Below are positions 14,449-23,329 of a stretch of DNA of 25,371 bases, one piece after another. Each line of letters opens with the position of its first letter. The first letter of the stretch is position 1. Source of the DNA: an uncultured Alistipes sp. (GTDB lineage: Bacteria > Bacteroidota > Bacteroidia > Bacteroidales > Rikenellaceae); the NCBI RefSeq assembly GCF_910580175.1, contig NZ_CAJTXD010000008.1:1-25371 (forward strand), in the 5' to 3' direction. A model generated the notes under the pieces. The model was not told where the DNA came from. It searched no databases and worked only from the letters and a program-made list of their open reading frames with translations. Made by a program: the position numbers and the translations under genes.

Positions 14449-14613
14449 TCAAGTTTCCATAGGCGTACCGCCTGCATGGAATTAAAAGGGAATTCGGTGA
14501 AAATCCGAGCTGTACCTGCAGCTGTAAGTCCCCGCAAATGTTTGTCGCACTCTTTGCCACTGGTGTAAACTGGGAAGGCGCGACAAATGGGACGAGTCAG
14601 AAGACCTGCTTGA
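14449..14613 (+). promoter_or_regulatory. Cobalamin riboswitch
   Basis: All the hallmark segments are present in order. Outer stem TCAAG/CTTGA lies at 14449-14453 and 14609-14613. Between them are GTTTCCATAGG, AGGGAATTCGGTGAAAATCCG, the B12-box-like AGCTGTACCTGCAGCTGTAAG, GCCACTGG with CTGGGAAGGC, and AGTCAGAAGACCTGC. It would reduce expression of the seven following genes when a cobalamin is bound. The start codon of the first gene is about 180 bases downstream; that leader holds a strong hairpin at 14719-14747. Confidence 0.96.
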
Positions 14614-14718
14614 TGAGCAATGTGATTCAGCGACCACGGGTAATTGGCGCTCGATCAAAATGAAACAAGGTTCATCATACAGATACCTCACATTTCTTTT
14701 TGATAACTTGTCCGCACC

Positions 14719-14747
14719 CGTTCGTTGCGAATCCATCGCAAGGAACG
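14719..14747 (+). promoter_or_regulatory. Hairpin in the leader between riboswitch and first gene
   Basis: CGTTC-G-TTGCGA with TCGCAA-G-GAACG forms an 11-bp stem with one G-G mismatch and a 5-base loop. It may be part of the expression platform or protect the mRNA. There is no T tract directly after it, so it is not a typical terminator. Confidence 0.45.
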
Positions 14748-14794
14748 ATTTGACGTGTGCGTACCTTTTGTTTAACTTTTTAATAAACAAGGTT

Positions 14795-15727
14795 ATGAAA
14801 AAGAATTTCAGATTGATGGCGATGGCCGTTGCAGCAATGGCCGCCGTGACGTTCTCCGCTTGCAATGCGGATGACGATTTTTTCGCAGAACCTCTGCATG
14901 ACGAAGCGGCTCCCGACACCCGAGCCAATGTGGAAAGTGAATGGGTTACAGTGACTTTCGATGATGTATCCTCCAATCAGCTTGCCGGTCCGACTTCCTA
15001 CGGTGCCAATCTATACGATGGCTACACTGGATCGAATCCGACCCGTTTTACCACTTACACCGACCGAGCAGCTCGGCTTTTCAACATCGTATACGGATTG
15101 AATGAAGACGGTTACGGAGGTACGTATAATTATTGGAACGGAGGTATTGCCGTTTCGAACTGGAATATCCGCTCCAACGTCGACGGTCATTCGGGCGATT
15201 GGTGGTATTCCTACCAAAACCAATGCAGCGTTTACAATACGGCGTCCGTAGATAATGCCAATGAAAATGCCGGACACAGCGGATCGAATTTCGGCGTGGT
15301 TTACGGATATACCGACACTTACTCGGGATTCATCGCTTGTGCGCAGATGTCGCTGGCAAACAATGCGGAACGCAAGTTCGACCGAATGTATGTCTGCAAC
15401 TCTTCTTACGCATACGGCGTAATCGTCAATGGCAACAGCTTCACGCAGGGCAGCTTACCGAGCAAGAACGGTTGGTTCAAGCTGGTGGTTCGCGGTTATA
15501 AGACCGGAGCTACGGCTCCTGTGGCGACGGACGAAATCTATCTTGCGGACTATCGGAACGAAAGCAATGTTTGTCTTACCGAGTGGACGTTATTCGATCT
15601 GACGAACATCAAAAAACAGGCCGTAAATCGTATCGAGTTCGATTTCGTGGGTTCGGATTCAGGAGCCTACGGGTTGAACACGCCGGCTTATGTCTGCATT
15701 GACGACGTTCGTATTTCTAGAAACTAA
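14795..15727 (+). CDS. DUF4465 lipoprotein, possibly BtuH-like
   Basis: This 310-residue protein has a signal peptide with lipobox TFSAC (Cys23) followed by NADDDFF, an acidic run consistent with surface export. The remainder is a beta-rich domain starting near VTVTFDDV, with NYWNGGIAVSNW, NFGVVYGY and a C-terminal YVCIDDVRI, the layout of the DUF4465 family. DUF4465 proteins are frequent in Bacteroidetes B12 loci. BtuH, a B12-binding surface lipoprotein, has been described in Bacteroides, and equating this protein with it is inference. The ATG at 14795 is chosen for its signal peptide, although the frame is open from 14660. It is first in the riboswitch-controlled operon. Confidence 0.8.
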   Translation: MKKNFRLMAMAVAAMAAVTFSACNADDDFFAEPLHDEAAPDTRANVESEWVTVTFDDVSSNQLAGPTSYGANLYDGYTGSNPTRFTTYTDRAARLFNIVYGLNEDGYGGTYNYWNGGIAVSNWNIRSNVDGHSGDWWYSYQNQCSVYNTASVDNANENAGHSGSNFGVVYGYTDTYSGFIACAQMSLANNAERKFDRMYVCNSSYAYGVIVNGNSFTQGSLPSKNGWFKLVVRGYKTGATAPVATDEIYLADYRNESNVCLTEWTLFDLTNIKKQAVNRIEFDFVGSDSGAYGLNTPAYVCIDDVRISRN

Positions 15728-15744
15728 TTAAATAACCGGGGTGA

Positions 15745-15769
15745 AAATGGAGATGGCTCGTCTCCATTT
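15745..15769 (+). promoter_or_regulatory. Intercistronic hairpin after the DUF4465 gene
   Basis: A perfect 9-bp stem (AAATGGAGA with TCTCCATTT) and a 7-base loop lie in the 57-base gap between the first two operon genes. There is no T tract, so mRNA stabilisation or processing is likelier than termination. Confidence 0.5.
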
Positions 15770-15784
15770 CCACTTGTTTGATCC

Positions 15785-16867
15785 ATGACAAAGCGTATAT
15801 TTTATTTTTTATTCGCACTCCTATTGACCTCATGTATGGGGTATGGTCCCATCGACGAGGAAACGTTTTATATAGACGGCAATTTCGGTGACGGAAGCGA
15901 GGTTACAGGCAAGGGGTTGTTCATTACCAACGAGGGGAACTTCATGTACGGCAATGCGTCGTTATCCTACTACGATCCCGAAACGAAACGGGTGGAGAAC
16001 GAGGTATTCGCCCGTGCCAATGCTCAGAAATTAGGCGACGTGGCGCAGTCGATGACCATGCACGGCGGTCTGGGCTGGATTGTAGTGAACAACTCGGGCG
16101 TCATCTTCGCCATCGACCCCAATACGTTCAAGGAGGTGGGACGTATTACGGGTTTTACCTCGCCGAGATACATTCATTTCCTATCGGACGAAAAAGCCTA
16201 TGTGACGCAGATATGGGATCCGCGCATCTATATCGTCAATCCCAAGACCTACCAGATTACAGGGTACATCGAGACAGACATGGACTACGAATCGGGTTCT
16301 ACGGAGCAGATGGTGCAATACGGCAAATACGTCTTTACAAATTGCTGGTCGTACCAGAACCGTATTCTGAAAATCGACACTGAAACTGATGAGGTTGTCG
16401 ATGAACTGGTCGTGGGTATCCAACCCACCTCGCTGGTAATGGATTGCAACAATAAGATGTGGACGATTACCGACGGCGGTTACGAAGGATCGCCCTACGG
16501 GCACGAGGCGCCGTCGCTCTATCGCATCGACGCCGAGACGTTCAAAATCGAAAAGCAGTTCAAGTTCAAGTTCGGCGACTGGCCCTCGGAGGTGCAGCTG
16601 AACGGAACGAAAGACAAGGTCTACTGGCTCAACAATTCGGTTTGGTGCATGGGTGTGACAGCCGATCGTGTGCCGGTAAAACCGTTTCTCGAATATCATA
16701 ACACACTTTACTACGGATTGACTATCAATCCCGTAAACGGCGACGTTTATATCGCCGATGCCATCGACTACGTGCAGAACGGCGTGGTGCTGCGCTATTC
16801 GGCCGAGGGCGAGTTGCTCGACACTTTTACCGTCGGCATCATTCCGGGAGCTTTTTGCTGGAGATAA
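15785..16867 (+). CDS. btuG: BtuG-like beta-propeller lipoprotein (DUF5074/YncE-like)
   Basis: This 360-residue protein has a lipobox LLTSC (Cys17) and then a series of beta-propeller blades. Typical blade phrases are FAIDPNTFKEVGRI, IYIVNPKTYQITGYI, ILKIDTETDEVV, LYRIDAETFKIEK and VLRYSAEGELLDTF. In Bacteroides, BtuG is a surface lipoprotein that binds cobalamin with extreme affinity and forms a lid on BtuB. Operon position behind a cobalamin riboswitch and upstream of BtuB supports the same role here. Its acidic signal after the cysteine is weaker than in the neighbours. The next gene starts 13 bases after its stop. Confidence 0.87.
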   Translation: MTKRIFYFLFALLLTSCMGYGPIDEETFYIDGNFGDGSEVTGKGLFITNEGNFMYGNASLSYYDPETKRVENEVFARANAQKLGDVAQSMTMHGGLGWIVVNNSGVIFAIDPNTFKEVGRITGFTSPRYIHFLSDEKAYVTQIWDPRIYIVNPKTYQITGYIETDMDYESGSTEQMVQYGKYVFTNCWSYQNRILKIDTETDEVVDELVVGIQPTSLVMDCNNKMWTITDGGYEGSPYGHEAPSLYRIDAETFKIEKQFKFKFGDWPSEVQLNGTKDKVYWLNNSVWCMGVTADRVPVKPFLEYHNTLYYGLTINPVNGDVYIADAIDYVQNGVVLRYSAEGELLDTFTVGIIPGAFCWR

Positions 16868-16880
16868 AAATCATCGGATT

Positions 16881-18698
16881 ATGAAAAAACTTTACACTCT
16901 CTTTTTGATTACGGTCTTTCTTGCGGGATGCAACAAGGACGGGCAGGTCGAAATCGACCAGCCGATGACGCCGCAAATCACTCTCGACAGCGAGGATGGA
17001 ATCTATACGGTAAAAGTCGGCCGCGAACTGACCATCGCCCCAACGGTGCAGTATGCAGAAAACGCCCTTTTCTCGTGGACGTTGGACGGGAAACTGCTCT
17101 CCACGGAACCGACATTGACCCATACATGGAGCGAAGCGGCCGAAGTGTACGTAATGTTCACGGTGCAGAACGAAAACGGCAAGGCCGAAGAGGAGTTGAA
17201 AGTGGTGGTGTTGGAGATGGCTCCACCGGTCATTTCGCTGGCTCTGCCGTCAAAAGGGCTGAAGGTACTGCAAAACACGGACTACATCTTTACACCCGAT
17301 ATTCAGAACTCCGATTTGGAGGAGTTTCGATGCGAATGGCTGCGCGAGGGCGAGGTCGTGTCCGAAAGCGTAACCTATACGTTCAACGAGGCGGAGCTTG
17401 GCACCTATACGGTTGTTTGCCACGCTTCGAATATCGACGGCGAGACGACGAAAGAGATTACGCTCGAAGTCGTGGACGAACTCCCTTACGAAGTTTTCTT
17501 CCACACACAATCCATCTTCCGGACATCGACGGACCGCTATGTTTATATCGGCACGCCGATCTTCCTCGAACCGCAGCTCTCCTATTTCGACAATCCGCAG
17601 TTTGTATGGAGCGTGGACGGCGAGACGGTTCCCGATGCCGTAGCGCGCATGTTCCGGTACACACCGACTGAAGCGGGAGAGCATATCGTCCGGGTTACGG
17701 TAAGCGAAGCGAAGCAGCAGGCCAAACAACTTACCCGCAACATTATCCGTGCCGAAACGGCGTTCACGGCCGAGGTAAAGGTTACCTGCGTCGATGCTGC
17801 GCAAGAGGACCGCTACCGTCCGGCCACGGGAGACAGTTCTCCGCTGTGGAACAAGGTATGGGAATATACACCTGCTCCGGGACAGTTCGTCGGCGAGATG
17901 AAGACGGGCGGGTTCGACGGCACGGAGACGACGCAGGAGGCAGCTGTAGCTTATGCCGAGGGGCGTCTGAAAGAGAAGATATGGGTGTCGCTTGGTGCTT
18001 TCGGCGGCTACATCGTCGTAGGCTTCGACCATAGTATCCCCAAACGGGCGACGGCAGAGGGCGAATACGACTTCACGATTCAGGGCAACGCTTTCGACGG
18101 ATCGTCGGAACCGGGTATCGTTTGGGTTATGCAGGACATCAATAAAAACGGCGAGCCCGATGACGAGTGGTACGAACTGCGCGGCAGCGACACGGATAAG
18201 GAGGGGACTATTCAGAATTACGCTGTCACTTATTATCGTCCCGCCGGCAAACAGATGGACGTGCAGTGGACCGATTCGGAGGGCAAATCGGGGTGCATCG
18301 ATTATCTGATTACTTACCATCAGCAGGATTATTACTATCCTGCTTGGATCAAATCGGATACCTACACTCTTTACGGAACCCGTCTGGCTCCGAACAATGT
18401 GCAGGACCCGACCACTGGATACTGGGATAATCAATCCTATGGCTGGGGGTATGTCGACAATTTCAGCGAAACAGACAACCTCGGCGGCGACGTGGTAGAC
18501 GGCAGCGGCCAGACCAATGGCTTCCGCATCGCCAATGCCATGTATCGTGACGGCACGCCGGTCGATCTCCAATACGTGGACTTCATCAAGATTCAGACGG
18601 GCGTGCAGGTCAAGAGCGGCTGGCTCGGAGAGGTCTCGACGGAGGTATTCTCTTTCTCGGATTTGTCCGTTGCGCCCGATAACGAAAACAATAAATAA
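16881..18698 (+). CDS. PKD/Ig-like repeat lipoprotein of the B12 operon
   Basis: This 605-residue protein has a lipobox FLAGC (Cys17). Three Ig/PKD-like beta domains follow at roughly 30-112, 115-198 and 203-305; the phrases FSWTLDG, FRCEWLREG and FVWSVDGE mark their repeats. The C-terminal domain (about 320-600) has GGYIVVGFDHSI, GNAFDG and a calcium-loop-like segment DINKNGEPDDE at 419-429. Such proteins occur in B12 loci of Bacteroidetes, and corrinoid binding is plausible, but I cannot assign a proven function. The frame is open from 16758, overlapping the previous gene, and the ATG at 16881 is chosen for the signal peptide. It ends 19 bases before the next gene. Confidence 0.8.
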   Translation: MKKLYTLFLITVFLAGCNKDGQVEIDQPMTPQITLDSEDGIYTVKVGRELTIAPTVQYAENALFSWTLDGKLLSTEPTLTHTWSEAAEVYVMFTVQNENGKAEEELKVVVLEMAPPVISLALPSKGLKVLQNTDYIFTPDIQNSDLEEFRCEWLREGEVVSESVTYTFNEAELGTYTVVCHASNIDGETTKEITLEVVDELPYEVFFHTQSIFRTSTDRYVYIGTPIFLEPQLSYFDNPQFVWSVDGETVPDAVARMFRYTPTEAGEHIVRVTVSEAKQQAKQLTRNIIRAETAFTAEVKVTCVDAAQEDRYRPATGDSSPLWNKVWEYTPAPGQFVGEMKTGGFDGTETTQEAAVAYAEGRLKEKIWVSLGAFGGYIVVGFDHSIPKRATAEGEYDFTIQGNAFDGSSEPGIVWVMQDINKNGEPDDEWYELRGSDTDKEGTIQNYAVTYYRPAGKQMDVQWTDSEGKSGCIDYLITYHQQDYYYPAWIKSDTYTLYGTRLAPNNVQDPTTGYWDNQSYGWGYVDNFSETDNLGGDVVDGSGQTNGFRIANAMYRDGTPVDLQYVDFIKIQTGVQVKSGWLGEVSTEVFSFSDLSVAPDNENNK

Positions 18699-18717
18699 CC
18701 AGAAACTATATAAAATT

Positions 18718-20907
18718 ATGAATTTGAAAAAAATGCTATTGTTGGTCACCGTCGGTTTTCTGATGTTGGCCGGTTGCAGCGATGACGATCCGATCAATCC
18801 GATTCCTGAAGATGCGGACGACAACTTCATCACATCGGTGGTGCTGACCGTCGGCGAAACCTCCTATGCTGCGGCGATCGAAGGGAACGACATTACCGTA
18901 ACGGTTCCCTACAACGTATCGCTCGACGGTGCTGCGGCCGAATTCAAGTACACGCCGTCGGCGACGATCATGCCCGATCCGGCCGAAATCACCGATTGGA
19001 ATACCGAACGTCAGTTCCGCGTGACCTCCTACAACGGTCGGACAAACGACTACAAATACCTCGTCGTAAAAGACGATATCCGCGAAGAGGGCGATGTCGT
19101 GCTTAAAACCGATGCCGAGGTCAAGGCATTCGCCGACAAAGGCGTGACGATTATCAAGGGCGACCTTATCGTCGGCGAGGCGAGCGGAGACAACTCCGTG
19201 ACAAACATCGAGGCGCTTTCGGCACTCACGCAGGTCGAAGGCGACATCGTCATCAACGACACCTATAAGGGCACGACACTGGACGGTCTGGAAAATGTTG
19301 TGAAGATCGGCGGCCTGCACATCGGCTCGACCGAGGCGGCGTCTACCGCTTCCGAACTCTACTATGCGAACCTCCGATCGCTCGAAGAGATTGCGGGCGA
19401 CATAACGATATGCAACGACAAATTGCAGTGGTTCGAAGCCGAGAAACTGACGGCAATCGGCGGTTCGCTGGTCATGCGCTCGGCGGCGCTTACGTCGGTA
19501 ACGACGCCCGCTTTGGCGACAGTCGGCAGCGATTTCGAGTTGCAGGGCTCGAACGAGGAGAAGGCAGGCGGCGATATGACTATTGTCGAGATGAAAGCAC
19601 TTGCATCTGTCGGCGGTAAAATCAACATCAAGAACTTTGCGAAACTCAACGCCGTGAAATTCGAAGCGCTGACTTCGGCCGGAGCTGTGCTGTTGCCGAC
19701 GATTCCATACGAGTTCGAGACGATTTCGTTGCCCGTGCTTTCCGAGGTGGGCGGCGACATTCAGCTTATCGCCAACACCGACGCCACCTCTATCGGCGGC
19801 ATGGCGATGAATACGGGCGTCAAGACCATCGACATGAACTCTCTGTCGGAAGTGGACGGCACGATCGTCCTCTCTGCGTTCGCAGAACTTCGCGAGATAC
19901 CTTCTCTGAACGGAATCAAGGTAAAAGGCATCGAGCTTGTCAACTTAAGTAAAGTGCCCGATCCGCTGAATCTTTCCCAAACGACTTTCTCGGGCGGTGG
20001 TCGGCTCCTGCTTACCAACATGAATCTTATTGCAACGCTTACGTTGCCTGTGCAGGCGGATGTAACGCTCGAACTGCGGTACAACAAACTGTTGGGCAAG
20101 GTTGATGGCGTCGAAGAGCTTGCAGGACTCGTTTATGTACCCGGAACGGACTGCTCGTTCTCTTCGCTGAAGAGTGTCCGGGGCGATGTTTCGTTCAGCA
20201 ACGGTCCTCAAACGACGATCTCTACGCCCCAGCTCGAAAAGGTCGGCGGCAACCTGTTGAACGATGTCGAAAAGATCGGTTATCCGAAACTTATCGAAGT
20301 AGGTGGTTATCTGGCCGTAAGCGACAACGTCAGCGACGATAGCGGAACGGCGTGCGACTTCCGCGTCCTGCGCAAGATCGGCGGCCAACTTTACTTCGAC
20401 AGTACCAATATTTACGCAGCTATCGATATGCCTGAATTGGAGGAGATCGGTACGGCCGCCGATCCGGCATACTACAAGGCGGGGGCGAACGATAAGTATT
20501 ACAAGGAAGCCCTGTACGGCTCCTGCGCGCTTACAAGCTACGATGGTCTGCATCTTCCTAAACTGCGGAAGATCGGCGGCGCCGGCTTTACCCTCGACCT
20601 CGGGCTGGGCGGCGGCATGTCGTATTTGGAAGAGCTGTCACTGCCTTTACTCGAAGAGGTGGATGGGATTTTCCAGATCCACCAAAACGGTCCGGGAATG
20701 ACACCGGCCGCCCCTCTGGAACGAATCGCACTTCCTGTCATCGCAAAGATCGGATCCGTACATATCGAAGGGTGTTCGGTTACGGATTTCAGTGCCTTTG
20801 CACCTGTTGTCGGACAATTATCGGACGAAACATGGTTCGTCCACGAGGATTGTTCCTATAGTCCGACATGGCAGGACATGAAGAACGGAAAATACAAGAA
20901 AGAATAA
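18718..20907 (+). CDS. Surface lipoprotein with receptor-L/leucine-rich-like repeats
   Basis: This 729-residue protein has lipobox MLAGC (Cys20) directly followed by SDDDP, a good match to the Bacteroidetes surface-export signal. Residues of about 35-125 form an Ig-like domain of the DUF5018-like kind. From about 130 to 690 the sequence repeats a pattern of about 20-25 residues, a hydrophobic strand plus VGGDI, IGGSL or VGGKI turns. This resembles receptor L-domain or open-solenoid leucine-rich repeats. The C-terminus has WFVHEDCSYSPTWQDM. Its place in the operon implies a role in corrinoid capture or in handling a B12-carrying protein, but the family is not characterised to my knowledge. Confidence 0.78.
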   Translation: MNLKKMLLLVTVGFLMLAGCSDDDPINPIPEDADDNFITSVVLTVGETSYAAAIEGNDITVTVPYNVSLDGAAAEFKYTPSATIMPDPAEITDWNTERQFRVTSYNGRTNDYKYLVVKDDIREEGDVVLKTDAEVKAFADKGVTIIKGDLIVGEASGDNSVTNIEALSALTQVEGDIVINDTYKGTTLDGLENVVKIGGLHIGSTEAASTASELYYANLRSLEEIAGDITICNDKLQWFEAEKLTAIGGSLVMRSAALTSVTTPALATVGSDFELQGSNEEKAGGDMTIVEMKALASVGGKINIKNFAKLNAVKFEALTSAGAVLLPTIPYEFETISLPVLSEVGGDIQLIANTDATSIGGMAMNTGVKTIDMNSLSEVDGTIVLSAFAELREIPSLNGIKVKGIELVNLSKVPDPLNLSQTTFSGGGRLLLTNMNLIATLTLPVQADVTLELRYNKLLGKVDGVEELAGLVYVPGTDCSFSSLKSVRGDVSFSNGPQTTISTPQLEKVGGNLLNDVEKIGYPKLIEVGGYLAVSDNVSDDSGTACDFRVLRKIGGQLYFDSTNIYAAIDMPELEEIGTAADPAYYKAGANDKYYKEALYGSCALTSYDGLHLPKLRKIGGAGFTLDLGLGGGMSYLEELSLPLLEEVDGIFQIHQNGPGMTPAAPLERIALPVIAKIGSVHIEGCSVTDFSAFAPVVGQLSDETWFVHEDCSYSPTWQDMKNGKYKKE

Positions 20908-20915
20908 CCATTTCG

Positions 20916-20953
20916 AAAACCGTCTGCGACCTTTACGGGCCGTAGGCGGTTTT
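20916..20953 (+). terminator. Attenuator-like hairpin before btuB
   Basis: A 13-bp stem (AAAACCGTCTGCG with CGTAGGCGGTTTT, two G-U pairs) and a 12-base loop end in TTTTACTTTCC, 9 bases before the btuB start. It looks like a partial terminator that would set the ratio of surface lipoproteins to receptor. Confidence 0.6.
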
Positions 20954-20962
20954 ACTTTCCTT

Positions 20963-23095
20963 ATGAAGAAACTGACGGCATTCCTATTCGCCTTGCTTCT
21001 CGGATTCTCCGGCTTCGCGCAGGAAAAGTCGAAGAGCGACGGGCAACCGCCCGCAAGATCGGGCAAAGGCTGGTGGAACGACAATCCGTCGTTCGTCCAG
21101 CCGATTCCGGAGGTTTACGTTACGGCGCGGCGGCCGATGAAAGAAATCGGTATGCAGCAGACCAAACTCGATTCGACGGTGCTGAAAGAGAATATCGCCC
21201 TTTCGATGGCCGACGTGCTGACGTTCAATACCTCGATCTTCGTCAAGCAGTACGGTCGCGCCACGCTCTCGACCGTAGCGTTCCGCGGTACGTCGCCCTC
21301 GCATACGCAGGTAACATGGAACGGCATGCGCATCAACTCGCCGATGCTCGGCATGACCGACTTTTCGATGATTCCCTCCTACTTCATCGACGACGCCTCG
21401 CTGCTGCACGGCACCTCGTCGGTCAACGAGACGGGCGGCGGACTGGGCGGTGCCGTGAAACTCTCCACGCAACCCGCCGAAGCCGACGGATTCGGGTTGC
21501 AATACGTGCAGGGCGTCGGGTCGTTCAAGACGTTCGACGAATTTTTGCGCCTGACTTACGGCGACAAGCATTGGCAGGTCTCGACCCGTGCGGTCTATTC
21601 ATCTTCCGACAACGATTTCAAGTACAGGAACTACAACAAGAAGATGAATATCTATGACGATGACCACCAAATCGTCGGCACCTACTATCCTATCGAACGC
21701 AACAAATGCGGTGCGTTCCGTGATTTTCACATCTTGCAGGAGGTGTACTACAATACCGGCCGCGGCGACCGCTTCGGATTGCAGGCGTGGTTCCTCGACT
21801 CGAAGCGCGGCGTGCCGATGCTGTCGGTCGATCACCGCTCGGACGACGAATACGTGAACGAGCAGACGGAGCAGACCTTTCGCGGCATTCTGTCGTGGGA
21901 CCGGCTGCGCGGCAACTACAAAGTAGGCTTGCGCGCCGGCTATATCCATACGGGACAGGGCTACGATTTCTCGAAGGACAAAGGCAACGGCACGATGGCG
22001 GAGATGATCCGCTCGCGCAGCAAGATAAACACGTTGTACGGACAGGCTGAGGGTGAATATTACATCGGCAAGAAATGGCTCTTCATGGCGAATGTCTCGG
22101 TGCACCAGCATTTCGTGGAGAGCCGCGACAAGAATGTCCTCGAACTCAATTCGCAGTCGTTGGCGCAGGGAAATAACAAGAAAGTGGTCGTGGGATATGA
22201 TAAGGGGCGCGTTGAAGTATCGGCCTATGCCTCGGCCAAGTGGATGCCGACCGACCGGTTGGGAGTGTCGGTGGCCTTGCGCGAAGAGATGTACGGCGAG
22301 GAGTGGTCGCCCGTCATTCCGGCCTTTTTCGCCGACTATGTGGTCTCGAAACGCGGCAGCATCGTAGTCAAAGCCTCCGTATCGCGCAACTATCGCTTTC
22401 CGACGCTTAACGACCTCTACTTCCTGCCGGGCGGCAATCCCGATCTGAAAAAGGAGCAGGGGTTTACCTACGACGCCGGATTTTCGTTCGCCGTGGGTAA
22501 GGAGGGCATCTATTCGCTCAACGGTTCGGCGACGTGGTTCGACTCGTATATCGACGACTGGATCGTGTGGCTGCCGACGTTCAAGGGTTTCTGGACGCCG
22601 AAGAACGTCAAGGAGGTACACGCGTACGGCGTCGAACTGAAAGCCGATGCGACGGTGCGGCTCTCGAAGAACTGGCAGTTGGGCGCAGACGTCTCGTTTT
22701 CGTGGACACCCTCGATCAACAACGGTGACCCAGTGGACTGGGCCGACAAGGCGATCGGCAAACAGCTGGTCTATGTCCCCGAATACTCCGCTTCGGCGAC
22801 AGGCCGATTGTCGTACCGATCGTGGCGTCTCGTTTACAAGTGGTGCTATTACAGCGAGCGTTTCACTACCTCGGACAACGACATGAAAAGCAAGATCTCG
22901 CGCGTATTGCCCTACTACATGAGCGACGTGTCGCTGGAAAAACTCTTTTCGCTGCATTGGTCGGATTTCTCGGTCAAGGTAGCCGTAAAGAACCTTTTCA
23001 ACGAGGAGTACGAATCGGTGCTCTCGCGTCCCATGCCGCGCATGAATTTCGAGGTATTCCTCGATATACGGCCCAAATGGGGTAAAAAGAGATAG
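20963..23095 (+). CDS. btuB: TonB-dependent vitamin B12 receptor BtuB
   Basis: This 710-residue outer-membrane receptor has a signal peptide cleaved after about residue 20 (GFAQ) and a TonB box at 50-57 (EVYVTARR). A plug domain spans roughly 60-180 with VAFRGTSPSHTQVTWNG and GGGLGGAVKL. A 22-strand-type barrel fills the rest, with NYRFPTLNDLYFLPGGNPDLKKE and VKNLFNEEYES. The extra N-terminal carboxypeptidase-like domain found in SusC proteins is missing, as in Bacteroides BtuB. The C-terminus is KWGKKR rather than an aromatic residue. It would import corrinoids using TonB energy, working with the BtuG-like lid. Confidence 0.93.
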   Translation: MKKLTAFLFALLLGFSGFAQEKSKSDGQPPARSGKGWWNDNPSFVQPIPEVYVTARRPMKEIGMQQTKLDSTVLKENIALSMADVLTFNTSIFVKQYGRATLSTVAFRGTSPSHTQVTWNGMRINSPMLGMTDFSMIPSYFIDDASLLHGTSSVNETGGGLGGAVKLSTQPAEADGFGLQYVQGVGSFKTFDEFLRLTYGDKHWQVSTRAVYSSSDNDFKYRNYNKKMNIYDDDHQIVGTYYPIERNKCGAFRDFHILQEVYYNTGRGDRFGLQAWFLDSKRGVPMLSVDHRSDDEYVNEQTEQTFRGILSWDRLRGNYKVGLRAGYIHTGQGYDFSKDKGNGTMAEMIRSRSKINTLYGQAEGEYYIGKKWLFMANVSVHQHFVESRDKNVLELNSQSLAQGNNKKVVVGYDKGRVEVSAYASAKWMPTDRLGVSVALREEMYGEEWSPVIPAFFADYVVSKRGSIVVKASVSRNYRFPTLNDLYFLPGGNPDLKKEQGFTYDAGFSFAVGKEGIYSLNGSATWFDSYIDDWIVWLPTFKGFWTPKNVKEVHAYGVELKADATVRLSKNWQLGADVSFSWTPSINNGDPVDWADKAIGKQLVYVPEYSASATGRLSYRSWRLVYKWCYYSERFTTSDNDMKSKISRVLPYYMSDVSLEKLFSLHWSDFSVKVAVKNLFNEEYESVLSRPMPRMNFEVFLDIRPKWGKKR

Positions 23096-23264
23096 AGATA
23101 ACGGCAGTGTCCCTTTTCATCGCGGAAACCTTTGCAAACCTTCTTCGTAAAAGATTATTCGCTGCGGTGTTTTGTATGGACGAAAGCCGAAAGACTGATT
23201 AGAGATTAGTTGCAGAGTGTTATTTGCCATAACGACTTAATCGGATTTTCGCCCATGCTATCGA

Positions 23265-23301
23265 GGGGAAACGGACGAACAGCCCCGTTTCCCCCTTTTT
23301 T
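23265..23301 (+). terminator. Strong intrinsic terminator between btuB and btuF
   Basis: GGGGAAACGG (23265-23274) pairs with CCGTTTCCCC (23285-23294) and is followed by six T. It lies 28 bases ahead of the btuF start. The 235-base gap 23096-23329 shows no consensus promoter between the terminator and btuF, so btuF must be reached by read-through or from an unrecognised promoter. Confidence 0.85.
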
Positions 23302-23329
23302 GAACCGAATGAAAACGAATAAAAGAACT

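Noticed and set aside
17250..18833. 527-residue open frame on the minus strand
   Set aside because: It is antisense across two lipoprotein genes with clear signal peptides, and has no recognisable domains.
23096..23264. A second cobalamin riboswitch ahead of btuF
   Set aside because: The hallmark GGGAAT/GGTGAAAATCC, B12-box and GCCACTG segments are absent.
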